DNA from: Tieghemiomyces parasiticus
Taxonomy: Eukaryota > Kickxellomycota > Dimargaritomycetes > Dimargaritales > Dimargaritaceae
Assembly: GCA_027575765.1 (NCBI GenBank)
Contig: JANBPT010000978.1
Span: 1 to 17,381 of the forward strand
Reading direction: 5' to 3'
DNA length: 17,381 nt
Positions 1 to 8,328 of this stretch are shown here, in pieces. Both the position numbers and the translations under genes were made by a program. Every line of letters begins with the position of its first letter. Positions within the stretch are counted from its first letter, which is position 1. A model generated the notes under the pieces. That model searched no databases. It saw only the letters and a list, made by a program, of their open reading frames with translations, and was not told where the DNA came from.

Positions 1-824
1 CGCCCCATATACACGGGCGTGTCTGTTGGGTGTCTATTGGATAGTCGATATTAAAGGTTGCTCTCTAAATATATGTTTAACTGTATCGTATAGATTAGAG
101 GTGTGTTAAATAAGTAAGGTAGCTTTCGAAAACGGGTCTAAACCACGATTAACCGCGTTTGAATTTCAAATAGTTGGAGTTTCTAGGAGACCTGCCCGGT
201 GGTTGCGCGAATGGTTAAAAGGGCCGTATCATCGCTGTCCAGGTGGATTTAATACATAGTACTAAAGCAGCCCCCACCTCCCTCCCATTTATGGGCATTT
301 TCACCAACGGATAGAGCCGTGGTAGAATTGCGGCCATGGTCAGTAGGCACGAGTACTGGTGCCTCTGACGCATATGGTGGGTAGCCGTCTCGTGCCCTTG
401 GGGCAGGGACAATGACGGAACTTACCTATTGCATACGCCCCTCCCCCTGCGACTTCTTACTTTTTCTTTTTTCTGCAACGGCTACCGAAACCCCCAGGCA
501 TGGCAAGTGAAGTCGCTATGGAGCAAATGAGTTACGCAACACATTCTTGAATTCACGTTTCTCCCTCACACTTTGGGGAGAACTGTTTTCTCTCTCTCTC
601 TCTCTACCTCACTAGAAAACCTCCCCGGTTCAACCCAGTAACCCATTTACCTGTCTTGAGCGATCCCATTACGACAATTTCAAACGGTTGTAGACCTGCC
701 TATCCCACTTGTCTATTGGCAACCTTGCCAATTCACATCGCCCTAACCACAACACCTGCGCTATTCCTGTTACGATCAACCTACCTTGCCACTGGACCCC
801 TCACCCACATGTGGCCCCGATACC
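1..824. other. Intergenic / MRS2 upstream region
   Basis: No convincing gene is seen here. The first 180 bases are AT-richer than the rest of the window and show no long coding frame on either strand. The part nearest MRS2 becomes pyrimidine-rich, with a (TC)n run at 589-605, and no clear TATA box was found within 200 bases of the MRS2 start. The short open frames here start at non-ATG codons or have no recognisable product. This region most likely holds the MRS2 promoter and 5' UTR. Confidence 0.6.
589..605 (+). repeat. (TC)n microsatellite in MRS2 promoter
   Basis: An uninterrupted TC dinucleotide run of 17 bases lies about 220 bases upstream of the MRS2 ATG. CT-rich blocks are common in fungal core promoters and 5' UTRs, so it may mark the promoter. 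It may also be a simple microsatellite without function. Confidence 0.8.
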
Positions 825-856
825 ATGAACGGACTCCTGCCCCGTCTTCTTTCTAG
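809..856 (+). promoter_or_regulatory. Upstream ORF overlapping the MRS2 start
   Basis: An ATG at 809 opens a 15-codon frame (starts MWPRYHE) ending in TAG at 854-856. It is in a different frame from MRS2 and overlaps the MRS2 ATG at 825 by 32 bases. Its context (cac before ATG) is weaker than that of the MRS2 ATG (acc before ATG). If the transcript starts upstream of 809, scanning ribosomes meet it first and those initiating there would miss the MRS2 start. The transcription start is unknown, so a regulatory role is inferred only. Confidence 0.4.
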
Positions 857-2255
857 TCACTTGCCCACCTCTGCGTTGCGATCCTGTGTCGTCGCGGCGC
901 GCGGTGCGGTCTCCCACCCGGTTTGGTCATTCCCCGGTGGTCTATCTGTGGCGGACCCGTGGCGCTCATCGGCTTCACCATTGTCACGACCACGGTTAAG
1001 CGCCAGCTTCTGCAACTTCACCCGGCCCCCACGCCACTCGCCCAACTACTCTTTGTCTCTACCACACCTTCGTCCATCGGGTACGTTAGGCACCACTGAT
1101 CACCATCTGACTGCTGTCCCTTCCACAGCGCTCCACCGTCGGCCCCTATCTAATCTGGGCAAGACGCGGTACTCGGGCCGTACCAGCCCTGAGACCAGTA
1201 GGGATCGTCAGGCCTTGACCGAGTCCCGGCCGGTGTCGGTACCCAACCTGGGGGCCCCACTCAACGACCTTAAACTACGGTGCACGATTTTCGATCAGCA
1301 GGGCAATGTGACGACCATCGCGGGCGAGTTCTCCAAGTCGGAATTGTGCGCCCAACATGGGCTGCAGGTCCGTGACCTGCGCAAGATTGACAGCCTGTAC
1401 GTAAACCAACTTCCGGCCATCTTGGTGCGTAAGGAAGCCATCCTTGTCAATATTAGCCATATCCGCGCCCTCATTAAGGCCGATATGGTGGTTCTCTTTG
1501 ACTCGTTCGGGTCAACTGACAGTTACAACCAGTCCATATTCGTTTACGATCTCCAAGAGAAACTCCGGCTGGCCGGCAGCAGCAATAGCGCAGGAAAGAG
1601 CGGGGGGCCGCCCCTGCCTTTCGAGTTCCGGGCTCTGGAGTCCGTCCTAGTCAGCGTCGTCTCCACCTTGCAGGACGAGGTCCAGGTGGTTTCCAACCTG
1701 GTCACCAACCTCCTCGCGCACCTCGAGGAACACATTGACCGGCACAAACTGAAGGAGCTCCTGCAGTATTCGAAACGGATGGCCAAGTTTGAGCAAAAGG
1801 TGCTCAATATTCGTGACGCCATCGTCGAGGTGCTCGAGCAGGACGAGGATCTGGCGGCCATGTACCTCACGTCCAAACTGAAAGACCGCCCGCGCGAGAC
1901 GAACGACCACGAAGAGGTCGAGCTGCTACTGGAGACCTACCTCAAACAGGTCGAGGAAACGGCCAACATCATCTCGGCGCTCAGCACCAACATGCGGTCT
2001 ACCGAGGATATCGTCAACATCATGCTCGATTCCCAGCGTAACAGCTTCATGCTGCTCGAGCTGCAAGTCAATATTGGCATGTTCGGGCTCACGGCTGGTG
2101 CCCTGGTTGCCGGGATCTTTGGCATGAACTTGGCTAACCACCACGAGGCCCACCCGTTCGCCTTCATTATGGTCTCCACCGCCATCTTCACCATCGCAGC
2201 CGCTCTGATCCTCCTATCGGTGCGACGCATGCGACGTCTCCTACGTAAGATCTAA
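825..2255 (+). CDS. MRS2: Mrs2/CorA-family mitochondrial Mg2+ channel
   Basis: Single exon, 476 aa, about the length of yeast Mrs2. The family forms pentameric Mg2+ channels in the mitochondrial inner membrane, with the large N-terminal domain and the short C-terminus in the matrix. The first ATG of this frame is at 825 in good context (accATGa); the open frame upstream of it has no ATG. Residues 1-148 are rich in Arg, Ser and Pro and poor in acidic residues. They begin MNGLLPRLLSS, as expected of a mitochondrial presequence, although the region is long. The conserved core starts near residue 149. A helical region (about 250-410) with charged, leucine-rich heptad-like segments forms the stalk. 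TM1 ends in the family signature G-M-N at 433-435 (FGMN); TM2 is about 445-467, followed by a very basic tail (RRMRRLLRKI). It converges with the GMPPA gene. It could be the Lpe10/Mfm1 paralogue rather than Mrs2 itself. Confidence 0.93.
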   Translation: MNGLLPRLLSSHLPTSALRSCVVAARGAVSHPVWSFPGGLSVADPWRSSASPLSRPRLSASFCNFTRPPRHSPNYSLSLPHLRPSGTLGTTDHHLTAVPSTALHRRPLSNLGKTRYSGRTSPETSRDRQALTESRPVSVPNLGAPLNDLKLRCTIFDQQGNVTTIAGEFSKSELCAQHGLQVRDLRKIDSLYVNQLPAILVRKEAILVNISHIRALIKADMVVLFDSFGSTDSYNQSIFVYDLQEKLRLAGSSNSAGKSGGPPLPFEFRALESVLVSVVSTLQDEVQVVSNLVTNLLAHLEEHIDRHKLKELLQYSKRMAKFEQKVLNIRDAIVEVLEQDEDLAAMYLTSKLKDRPRETNDHEEVELLLETYLKQVEETANIISALSTNMRSTEDIVNIMLDSQRNSFMLLELQVNIGMFGLTAGALVAGIFGMNLANHHEAHPFAFIMVSTAIFTIAAALILLSVRRMRRLLRKI

Positions 2256-2659
2256 TGGGATTCTTCTCGCTATTAATATTCATGTTACTATTACTTTCGG
2301 GGGTTGATGGTATAAGCGGATAGATTTCGGAGGGGGGTTGTCTTTCTTTGGTCCTGTATAATAAACCAAGCATCTTACCTTTTGACCATGGGAATGAAAT
2401 TACCAAGGCTTTGAAATCGTCGCGGCTACTGGTTAGCCTGCGAGTGGGAGGGATATGTGGTAGTGGTAGAGTTTTCACTGGCTTTAATCAGTCGCATGGG
2501 AGGGGGAAAGGGAAGTTCGTAAAGAAACACACAAATAAAAGAAGATAATATGGAAAACAAACTCCAGTAAAGGACAAAGCCACCGCCAAGGGTCAAACCA
2601 GCTTCTTAGTTAATATGCTGGGGGGAGGGTAATTGGAGATACCCAATATCTCCCGCCGT
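2256..2659. other. Convergent 3' region, MRS2 / GMPPA
   Basis: This is 404 bases between the stop codons of two convergent genes. It contains two plus-strand AATAAA hexamers (2360-2365 and 2534-2539) that could serve MRS2, and G-rich and A-rich patches. No protein-coding signal is supported, and no clear poly(A) hexamer was found for the minus-strand gene. Confidence 0.7.
2360..2365 (+). terminator. Poly(A) signal of MRS2
   Basis: AATAAA 105 bases downstream of the MRS2 stop codon, in an AT-rich patch. A second copy lies at 2534-2539. The first is the nearer and so the more likely signal; fungal poly(A) signals are loose, so this is a candidate only. Confidence 0.45.
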
Positions 2660-4211
2660 TTACATCAGAATGTCATCGTGGTAGCTGCTGCGTAGCTCCT
2701 TGTTAGGCAGGACGATACAGTTACGGATGACACACTCGTCGGCAACGGTGACCTCCTGGCCTAGAATAGTGACGGAAGGGTTCTTGACACCGGCCTGGGT
2801 AACCCCCTCAGTATCGTGACGGCCGGTCAGTGGGGTACCATCGACGCGGGTCCAGGCGCCCAGCTTGGTACGCCAGCCGATGACGCTGTGGAGGACACAG
2901 GCGTTGGCCTTTACCTCGGCACCGTCCAGGATGATCGCGTCGCGCACCCGGACGCCCTTACCGAGTACCACGCGGGGTCCGATCGACACGTTGGGTCCCA
3001 GCTTGGCTGTGGGGTGGATCTGGGCCGTCGGGTGGATGTAAACAGGACCCTCGATTTCAGGACCCTCCGGCACATCAGCACCGGCAGGGGAGGAGTTCGG
3101 GTTGCGGATAAACGGGCGGGCCAGGGTGAGACCCTTGGCGGCCTCGGGGTCGTGCTGCATCTGAGCGAGGTACGCGGCGTTGGCCGGGACGGCGGAAGCG
3201 GCGGACTTGATCTGGCGCCAGAACTGGTCGGTGACGTAGACGCTGAGCTGGTGGGCGGCGGCCATGGGACGGATAACGTCCTGCTCGAGCCGGAGTACGT
3301 CGTACGAGTCGGCATCAAACTCGTAGTCGCGGTCCTGGTCCATCCGCTGGTGGCGGGCCTCCAGCGCGCTGCGGATGGAGTCGAAGACGGTGCGGTGGAA
3401 CAAGCCCACGCCGCAGCTGATGAGATTGCTGACAAACGTCTCGGGTTTCTCTACGTAGTGCAGCACCTCGTGGGTTGCAGCGTCCGCCACCAAACAACCG
3501 TACCGGTGCGCGCTCCCGCGGTCCACTCGTGTGCCCATGATTGTGCCCCGGCGGCCCTGCTCCAGGTGGAAACGGTACATGTCCGCCAGCGGATAGCTAC
3601 AGCAAACGTCAGCGTGCAACACGAACAGCTGTTCGGGCGAGTGGCGCAGAATCTCATTGCGGAAGTGATAAATGCCCCCAGCGGTGCCCAAGGAGCGGTA
3701 CTCGCGGAGATACCTAGGCGAGTGAGCGTGAGCAGAGGGAGGTAGGAAAGGGAGGAGGGTAGGGGAGTTAGGGGGGAGGGGGCGTAGTCGGCTCGAGTGG
3801 CGCATGGGATCTAGATGCGGGAAAGTGACCCGGGGAGGGGGCTCCATTAAAGCATCCCCCTAGGTAGGCGCAGTGAAGGGCTACCACCCGGTACAGCGTA
3901 ACCCCGCTCCTGCTTGGTCCTCAGTGACACCTATCAGTCACATCGCCTCGTCCTATCCACACTTACTTGAAGTGAATATTGGGAAACTCGGCCGCACAGG
4001 CGTCCAAAAAGTCCCTGAACACGAAATCCTCAAAGAACCCCACGAGGAGGATCTCGGTGACCTGTTCCAGCTTGGCTAGGGCGGCAATGGGGTGCCAGAT
4101 GATGGGCCGGCCAGCCACGGGGAACAGCGGCTTAGGGATGTTCATGGACAGCGGGCGGAAGCGCGTGCCGCGGGAGGGCCCCCCGACAAGGATGACGGCT
4201 TTGGTCGACAT
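2660..4211 (-). CDS. GMPPA: GDP-mannose pyrophosphorylase alpha (GMPPA-like)
   Basis: Two exons, 4211-3967 and 3713-2660, give 432 aa. The intron joins K82 in phase 2 (..TTCAA|GTAAGT ... CCTAG|G..). GMPPB-type enzymes make GDP-mannose from mannose-1-phosphate and GTP in the cytosol for glycosylation and cell wall; GMPPA-type subunits bind and restrain them. The N-terminal Rossmann-like nucleotidyltransferase domain has the alpha-type loop GGPSRGTRFRPLS (about 10-22) instead of the shorter beta loop GGxGTRxRPLT. It also has GTAGG (91-95), HADV with D117, and VEKP (169-172). The metal-binding Asp expected in the late FWxD motif is Gln249 here (FWRQIKSA), as in the animal alpha subunit, so it may be catalytically weak or inactive. 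A left-handed beta-helix of hexapeptides (YIHPTA, about 305-365) and a C-terminal VLPNKEL segment end the protein. The ATG at 4211 is the first in the frame. No beta subunit is in the window. Confidence 0.93.
3714..3966 (-). other. GMPPA intron 1 (253 nt)
   Basis: The minus strand reads GTAAGT at 3966 and CCTAG at its 3' end (3714), with a CTAAC branch-point match at 3771-3767. The joined reading frame restores family sequence across the junction (HFK then YLREY). Its 3' half is almost pure pyrimidine on the coding strand, so the plus strand carries several G-runs between 3750 and 3782. Confidence 0.9.
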
Positions 4212-4371
4212 GGCGGTAGTGATGCAAATCAAAGGTCGACAGGGAATGCAAAAGAGAGGGTAGAGTAGGTGAGGTCAGACCTTTGAGATTCCAGAGTGAA
4301 TACGGTGATAGGTAAGCAGGTTGGTGGCGGAAGAAGTGTTTAGACAGTCTAGCACCTAGTCTGAAGTCAAG

Positions 4372-4377
4372 GCCAAG
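4372..4377 (+). promoter_or_regulatory. Candidate PacC site upstream of GMPPA
   Basis: GCCAAG 161 bases upstream of the GMPPA ATG. PacC family factors bind 5'-GCCARG. Two more matches lie at 4574-4579 (GCCAGG) and 4681-4686 (GCCAAG on minus). A hexamer is weak evidence alone. Confidence 0.25.
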
Positions 4378-4671
4378 CGTGGAGTGCAGTGAAGGGAGGG
4401 ATGCGAGCAGGCTCCGCTCGGTGGCCCGAAAGAGGCAAGCTGACGGTATATCAGCCAGACCAGAGGGCTGAGTGGAGGGATCGTTCACTTGGGGGCTCTA
4501 GGCACGCCCGTTCCATTGCGTTGACGGCTTGGTATAACTGTGGCTCTTTGAACCACACCTATTGCCGTGGCGGGCCAGGAGGGGGCTAGCACTATAAGGA
4601 TCGTCGCCGCTCACAATGAGCCACTCCGGCAGTTCATTCGTGGAGGACCTTGGTGTGAGTACAATGGCGTG

Positions 4672-4694
4672 AATGGACGGCTTGGCCGTTCATT
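4672..4694. repeat. Perfect short hairpin
   Basis: The arms AATGGACGGC (4672-4681) and GCCGTTCATT (4685-4694) pair over 10 positions, one of them a G-T wobble, around a 3-base loop TTG. The hairpin lies about 550 bases past the PacC stop and 460 bases upstream of the GMPPA ATG. It also contains a GCCAAG on the minus strand. Function unknown. Confidence 0.5.
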
Positions 4695-5242
4695 TTAGAA
4701 GTAGGATACCAGCTCGATGGTGATATGCCTCAGGAACCGGGGACGGGTCGGCTGCACACGGGATGTGTTTACCAAATTATAGTGCTGAAACGCCAGAATG
4801 CCCGCGTCGCTGTTTATCCCCCACCTGGGTGCTGTCCACGTTCCGGATCATTTGACCCCTTTCGACAATAGAGATAAACCACATGGTGCATTCGATAGCA
4901 CGGGTATCATCCCCGCCCCTTCCTCATTACGTGCACCAAAACTAAACTTTAGTGGAAATCCCTACAAGTAAAATTGATAGAGGCCAGCGCTAACGGAGTG
5001 TAGAAAGTCGTGGATATGTAAAATAGTCAGTTGGGGCGGGGCATGGTAGAAGAGGGGATAAAATAGCTAAATTGTACAGGCGCAAACGTGATGACACGGG
5101 TAACCAGACGGAAGAGAGGCAAGGCCGTCTCGAGAGGTAGGTGAGCAGAGACTAAACAGTCGAACACCGCAATGAGGCACAGCGGTAGGTCAATGAGTTC
5201 AAGGCAGATTATGATAATAAGAGATACATCAGAATGGCCACC

Positions 5243-7793
5243 TTACGCGTCAATCTCCGTCGGAGCTACCGTGAGATCAAAAGGCGCCGGGGACCCGGCA
5301 GCTGGCTTGCTTGATTCCGTTGTGGCCGGTGATCGCGGATGGATCGACGACAAGGGGGCACCGCCACTCACACCTAGCTTGCGGAAGCGCGCGGCCAGGT
5401 CGTCACCGGCCTTAATGGCCGTACTGGCTAGGGGAGACCGTGCCCGCGCTGCCGAGCCGGCACTAGCCCCTGACCGGGAGGAGACGTTGGCATATGGAAG
5501 GTCGGTATGCTCTAACTTGACATAGTCGGGCTCGTCGTCCGTATGTGCGTCGGACCGTGACTGCCGCTGGTCCCGATGTTGTTGGAGGGCCTCCCAGATT
5601 TGGGCGAGAAGTGAAGCCGCAAACTGGGCGTGACGTTCCCGCATGTCGGCAGGGGTCGACGCAACAGCGGTCGGAGCATGGGCAGGGGCAGCAGGGGTAA
5701 CTGGAGCGGCCCGAGTAGCACGGCCCATCGCCCGGTTAGTCTGCACTGAAATGTCCACGTAGTCATCCTCCTGGCCGTCGGTCATGCTAATCTTGCGCGT
5801 GTAAGGCCGACCAGGGTACATGAAGCTGCGGGTCGTGACCGTCGCACCTTCGAGCATGGACTCGCTCTGGCTGCACTTGGCTGACGGGGAGCATACCGAC
5901 ACGGATTCCACGCGGCGGGGCGATAAGGCGCGAGGCGAACGTGGGGCCGACGCAGCAGAAAGCGGTGACCTGGCGAGGGTGCCCTCCCCCGCCTCTCGCT
6001 CGAGTGCGGGGCTGAGCGATGGGGACCGGGCCGGTACTGAGTCGGTCGAGAGCGTGGCCAGGGCCATCAGCGGAGACGGAGTGGGCAGCGGTTCGGGCAA
6101 GCTCGGCAGATTCTCTGCGTCGACCTGGTTGCCGTCGATGACCTCGTCAAACACGTGGTCGACAACCTCTGGGTCTGGGGAGTCATCGCGGGCCTTCATC
6201 TGAGGCTGAAGGGTGTAGGTCTGGTAGGCGGGTACCTGGGTCTGCGCGAGGTGGGCCACGGGCACGGCCTGCGGAACGAAGCCCTTGGGAGTCATCATGG
6301 GCTGGCCGGCGAGCGAAACCTGAGGGATAGTTCCAGACAGAGTCGCCATATTGAAATCGGTAAGGGCGGCACCGGTCAGGAAGGACGGGGACAGAGACGT
6401 CGGGAAGACCCCGGCGAACATACCAGGACTGATGGTCGGCTGTGGTGCACCTCCTGCCGGCAGACCCGCGGAAAAGGCTAGGTTGGGATAGGCTGGTAAG
6501 TAGCTCGTCTCGTCGAAGGGCTGGACAGTGATATCGAACCCGGCGGTAGGCAGAGGTGCGGGGGCGCCCGCCAGGGCCTGGGTGATATCGGCAGCTGACG
6601 TCAGAACATTATCAAAGTCGATGGAGGGCTCCTCCGCGACTGGGTAGGCTGAGTCGACGGGAGTGTCGCTGGCGTTGAGCGCCTCCGACACGTTCACCGA
6701 GGCCGCGCCGTCGTAAATCTCCTGGAAGAAGCGGTACAGATTCTGCAGGCCTTCGACCGACAGATTAGATGCGGTATCAAAGGTAGTCGCGCCGCCCATG
6801 TTGTGTTGGATGAGGCGTTCGAGGGCCTGCTGCGATTCTGTAGAGCGCGAAGCATGATACGCGGATGAAGTGAAAAGATGTGAAGATTGTAGTTAGCAAA
6901 GATCCGTGCTACCATCCATTATTAGGAATTAGCCTAGCAGGTGAGGGCCGCTGGCAACCAATTGTTACGCGCGCATACCTTGGTTGTAAAGTGCTTGTAG
7001 CTTGACCTGGTTATCGCTATCGAGTAGGTCGTCCAGGCCGCGGGAACGCTTCCGCCCGCGCGGCGCGGTAGTAGTACTTGAGTGTTCCCCGTCGGAGAGG
7101 TCAGAGCCCGCGTAGGAAGGGTTGCCACCTGTTTAACAGTACGCATGAGAAATGACAACGATAGTGTGGCGGGTGGGTTAGTGGTTGGGCTAGATCAACA
7201 AAGCGGAAGGGCGGCGGCATTTTTGTTCTCCAATTCAGACACGGTCGCCCTCATTGTCAATGGTGGTACTTACTGGTACCGGCGACCGCGGTGTGGTCGG
7301 GCGAATATTCGTGGGTAAAGTTGGCCAGGGAACTGGGCGAGTCCGGCAGGGCGTGCGGTGAGGGCGCGGCGAGGTGGGTGACACTCGCATAGGGGTTGAG
7401 CACGGGGGGCGACGACGACCCGGCCGAGTAGTAGCCATAGAAGGCCGGCGGGGACAGGGCGCCTGGGTCGGGGCTGAGGGTGGCGTTGGACAAGGCGTCG
7501 TTGTGGATACGCTCGTGCTTCTTAAGGTCCTGAGGGCGCTTGAACGACTTGCGGCACACGGCGCAGAGGTGGGGACGGTAGTCGATATGACTGCGCATGT
7601 GCGAGGTAATATGGTCGCGCTTCTTGGCCTGGAAGTGGCAGCCCTCCCAGCGACACTCGAGGCACAGGTTATTGCTGGACTTGCGACCAATGTGCTCCTG
7701 GGTGATGTGGTCGTAGAGCGCTATACTGTCCATGAAGGGCGACAAGGCGCAGCCCGTCCAACTGCACACCATGGGTAACGGGTCGTCGGACAT
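5243..7793 (-). CDS. pacC: PacC/Rim101-like pH-response C2H2 transcription factor
   Basis: Three exons, 7793-7274, 7128-6979 and 6837-5243, give 754 aa. PacC/Rim101 is the fungal regulator of ambient-pH responses; it is activated by proteolysis and binds GCCARG DNA. Three C2H2 fingers occupy residues 10-97: C10/C15/H29/H34, C47/C52/H65/H69 and C77/C80/H93/H97. Family-specific strings include IGRKSSNNLCLEC (35-47), KRDHITSH (58-65) and FKRPQDLKKH (84-93). Exon 2 supplies a basic RGRKRSRG patch, a likely NLS. A YPNL at 340-343 fits the YPXL/I motif bound by PalA/Rim20. The rest is Ser/Pro/Ala-rich with acidic patches (GQEDDYVD), as in the PacC regulatory region. The fingers begin only 9 residues from the N-terminus, much closer than in ascomycete PacC, so either the protein is short-nosed or a 5' exon is missed. 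Both introns restore the frame (A|GT and G|AA). Confidence 0.9.
6838..6978 (-). other. PacC intron 2 (141 nt)
   Basis: The minus strand begins GTATGC at 6978 and ends CTACAG at 6838, with CTAAC at 6896-6892, 54 bases before the acceptor. Splicing joins ..YNQ to E-SQQALERL in phase 1. Confidence 0.85.
7129..7273 (-). other. PacC intron 1 (145 nt)
   Basis: The minus strand begins GTAAGT at 7273 and ends AACAG at 7129, with CTAAC at 7181-7177, 48 bases before the acceptor. Splicing joins ..AGT to S-GNPSYAGSD in phase 1 and leads into the basic RKRSR segment. Confidence 0.88.
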
Positions 7794-8312
7794 ATCACTG
7801 GCGGTACAGGAGAGGTTGTAGCGGAGGCGGCTCGCGGGATAGGAGCGTGTGAGGAGCGGAGTTGTAAGAAAGCCGGAGTCAGGGGAATGTTATTTAAAAG
7901 AAATAGATATTGAAAGTAATGGGGAATGGCGAAAGGCTATAGTGGTTGAACACAGTAGCTGTTAGGGGAAGGACGAGAGAGGGCAGGGTAGCAGGCTGGG
8001 TGGGCGGACAAAAAGTGGGGGTAGCCCGGAATATAGTGGGCCCGGGGTTAATGTATGCGCAGCACGAGCGTGGTGGACCTGGACTTGGGGAGCCGAGTCG
8101 AGGAAGAGGAGGGGGGAGGGGGCTTTCAAAAGACGCGGTGGGGAGGGAGATAGACAATGGCCAAACGGTGGGAGTAGACGGGTATGAAAAAAAAGGGGCT
8201 GAGGAGCACGCAGCAGCGGCTATGACTTTACAGTGTACCAAGGTGGTGAAGGCCTGAAACGGGCTTTGGGCAGAGTGGTGGCGTCAGATACCGGACAGGG
8301 ACTAAGGACCGT

Positions 8313-8328
8313 GCCAAGCCAAGCCAAG
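8313..8328 (+). promoter_or_regulatory. Triple overlapping PacC sites (GCCAAG x3)
   Basis: Three GCCAAG hexamers overlap by one base with a 5-bp period, at 8313-8318, 8318-8323 and 8323-8328. They lie about 520-535 bases upstream of the PacC-like gene's ATG. A fourth copy on the other strand is at 8410-8415. GCCARG is the established PacC recognition core, so this could be an autoregulatory site. The block could also be just a 4-unit CCAAG microsatellite. Confidence 0.45.

Larger units (their letters stand above)
4212..5242. other. Intergenic: GMPPA upstream and PacC 3' region
   Basis: This 1,031-base stretch has no supported gene. It should contain the GMPPA promoter and the PacC 3' UTR, both on the minus strand. 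It carries three matches to the PacC motif GCCARG (4372-4377 +, 4574-4579 +, 4681-4686 -) and a 10-bp hairpin at 4672-4694. No TATA box was found close to the GMPPA start. Confidence 0.65.

Noticed and set aside
627..636. GGTTCAACCC, similar to a tRNA B box
   Set aside because: No A box, acceptor stem or cloverleaf could be drawn in the preceding 70 bases.
786..824. N-terminal extension of MRS2
   Set aside because: The frame is open from a TTG at 786, but the first ATG is at 825 in good context and gives a normal presequence start.
2816..3745. 309-codon open frame on the plus strand
   Set aside because: It lies wholly antisense to the well-supported GMPPA second exon, and its product resembles no family. 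High GC at third positions creates such antisense frames.
3728..3847. Extension of GMPPA exon 2 upstream to 3847
   Set aside because: This frame has no family similarity and lies within the intron. Splicing from 3967 to 3713 restores a complete family-like protein.
4132..4488. 118-codon minus-strand frame upstream of GMPPA
   Set aside because: It overlaps GMPPA exon 1 in another frame, and its product has no family features. It is 5' UTR/promoter sequence.
5820..6481. Plus-strand frames of 108-127 codons
   Set aside because: They are antisense to PacC exon 3 and reflect its GC-rich codons.
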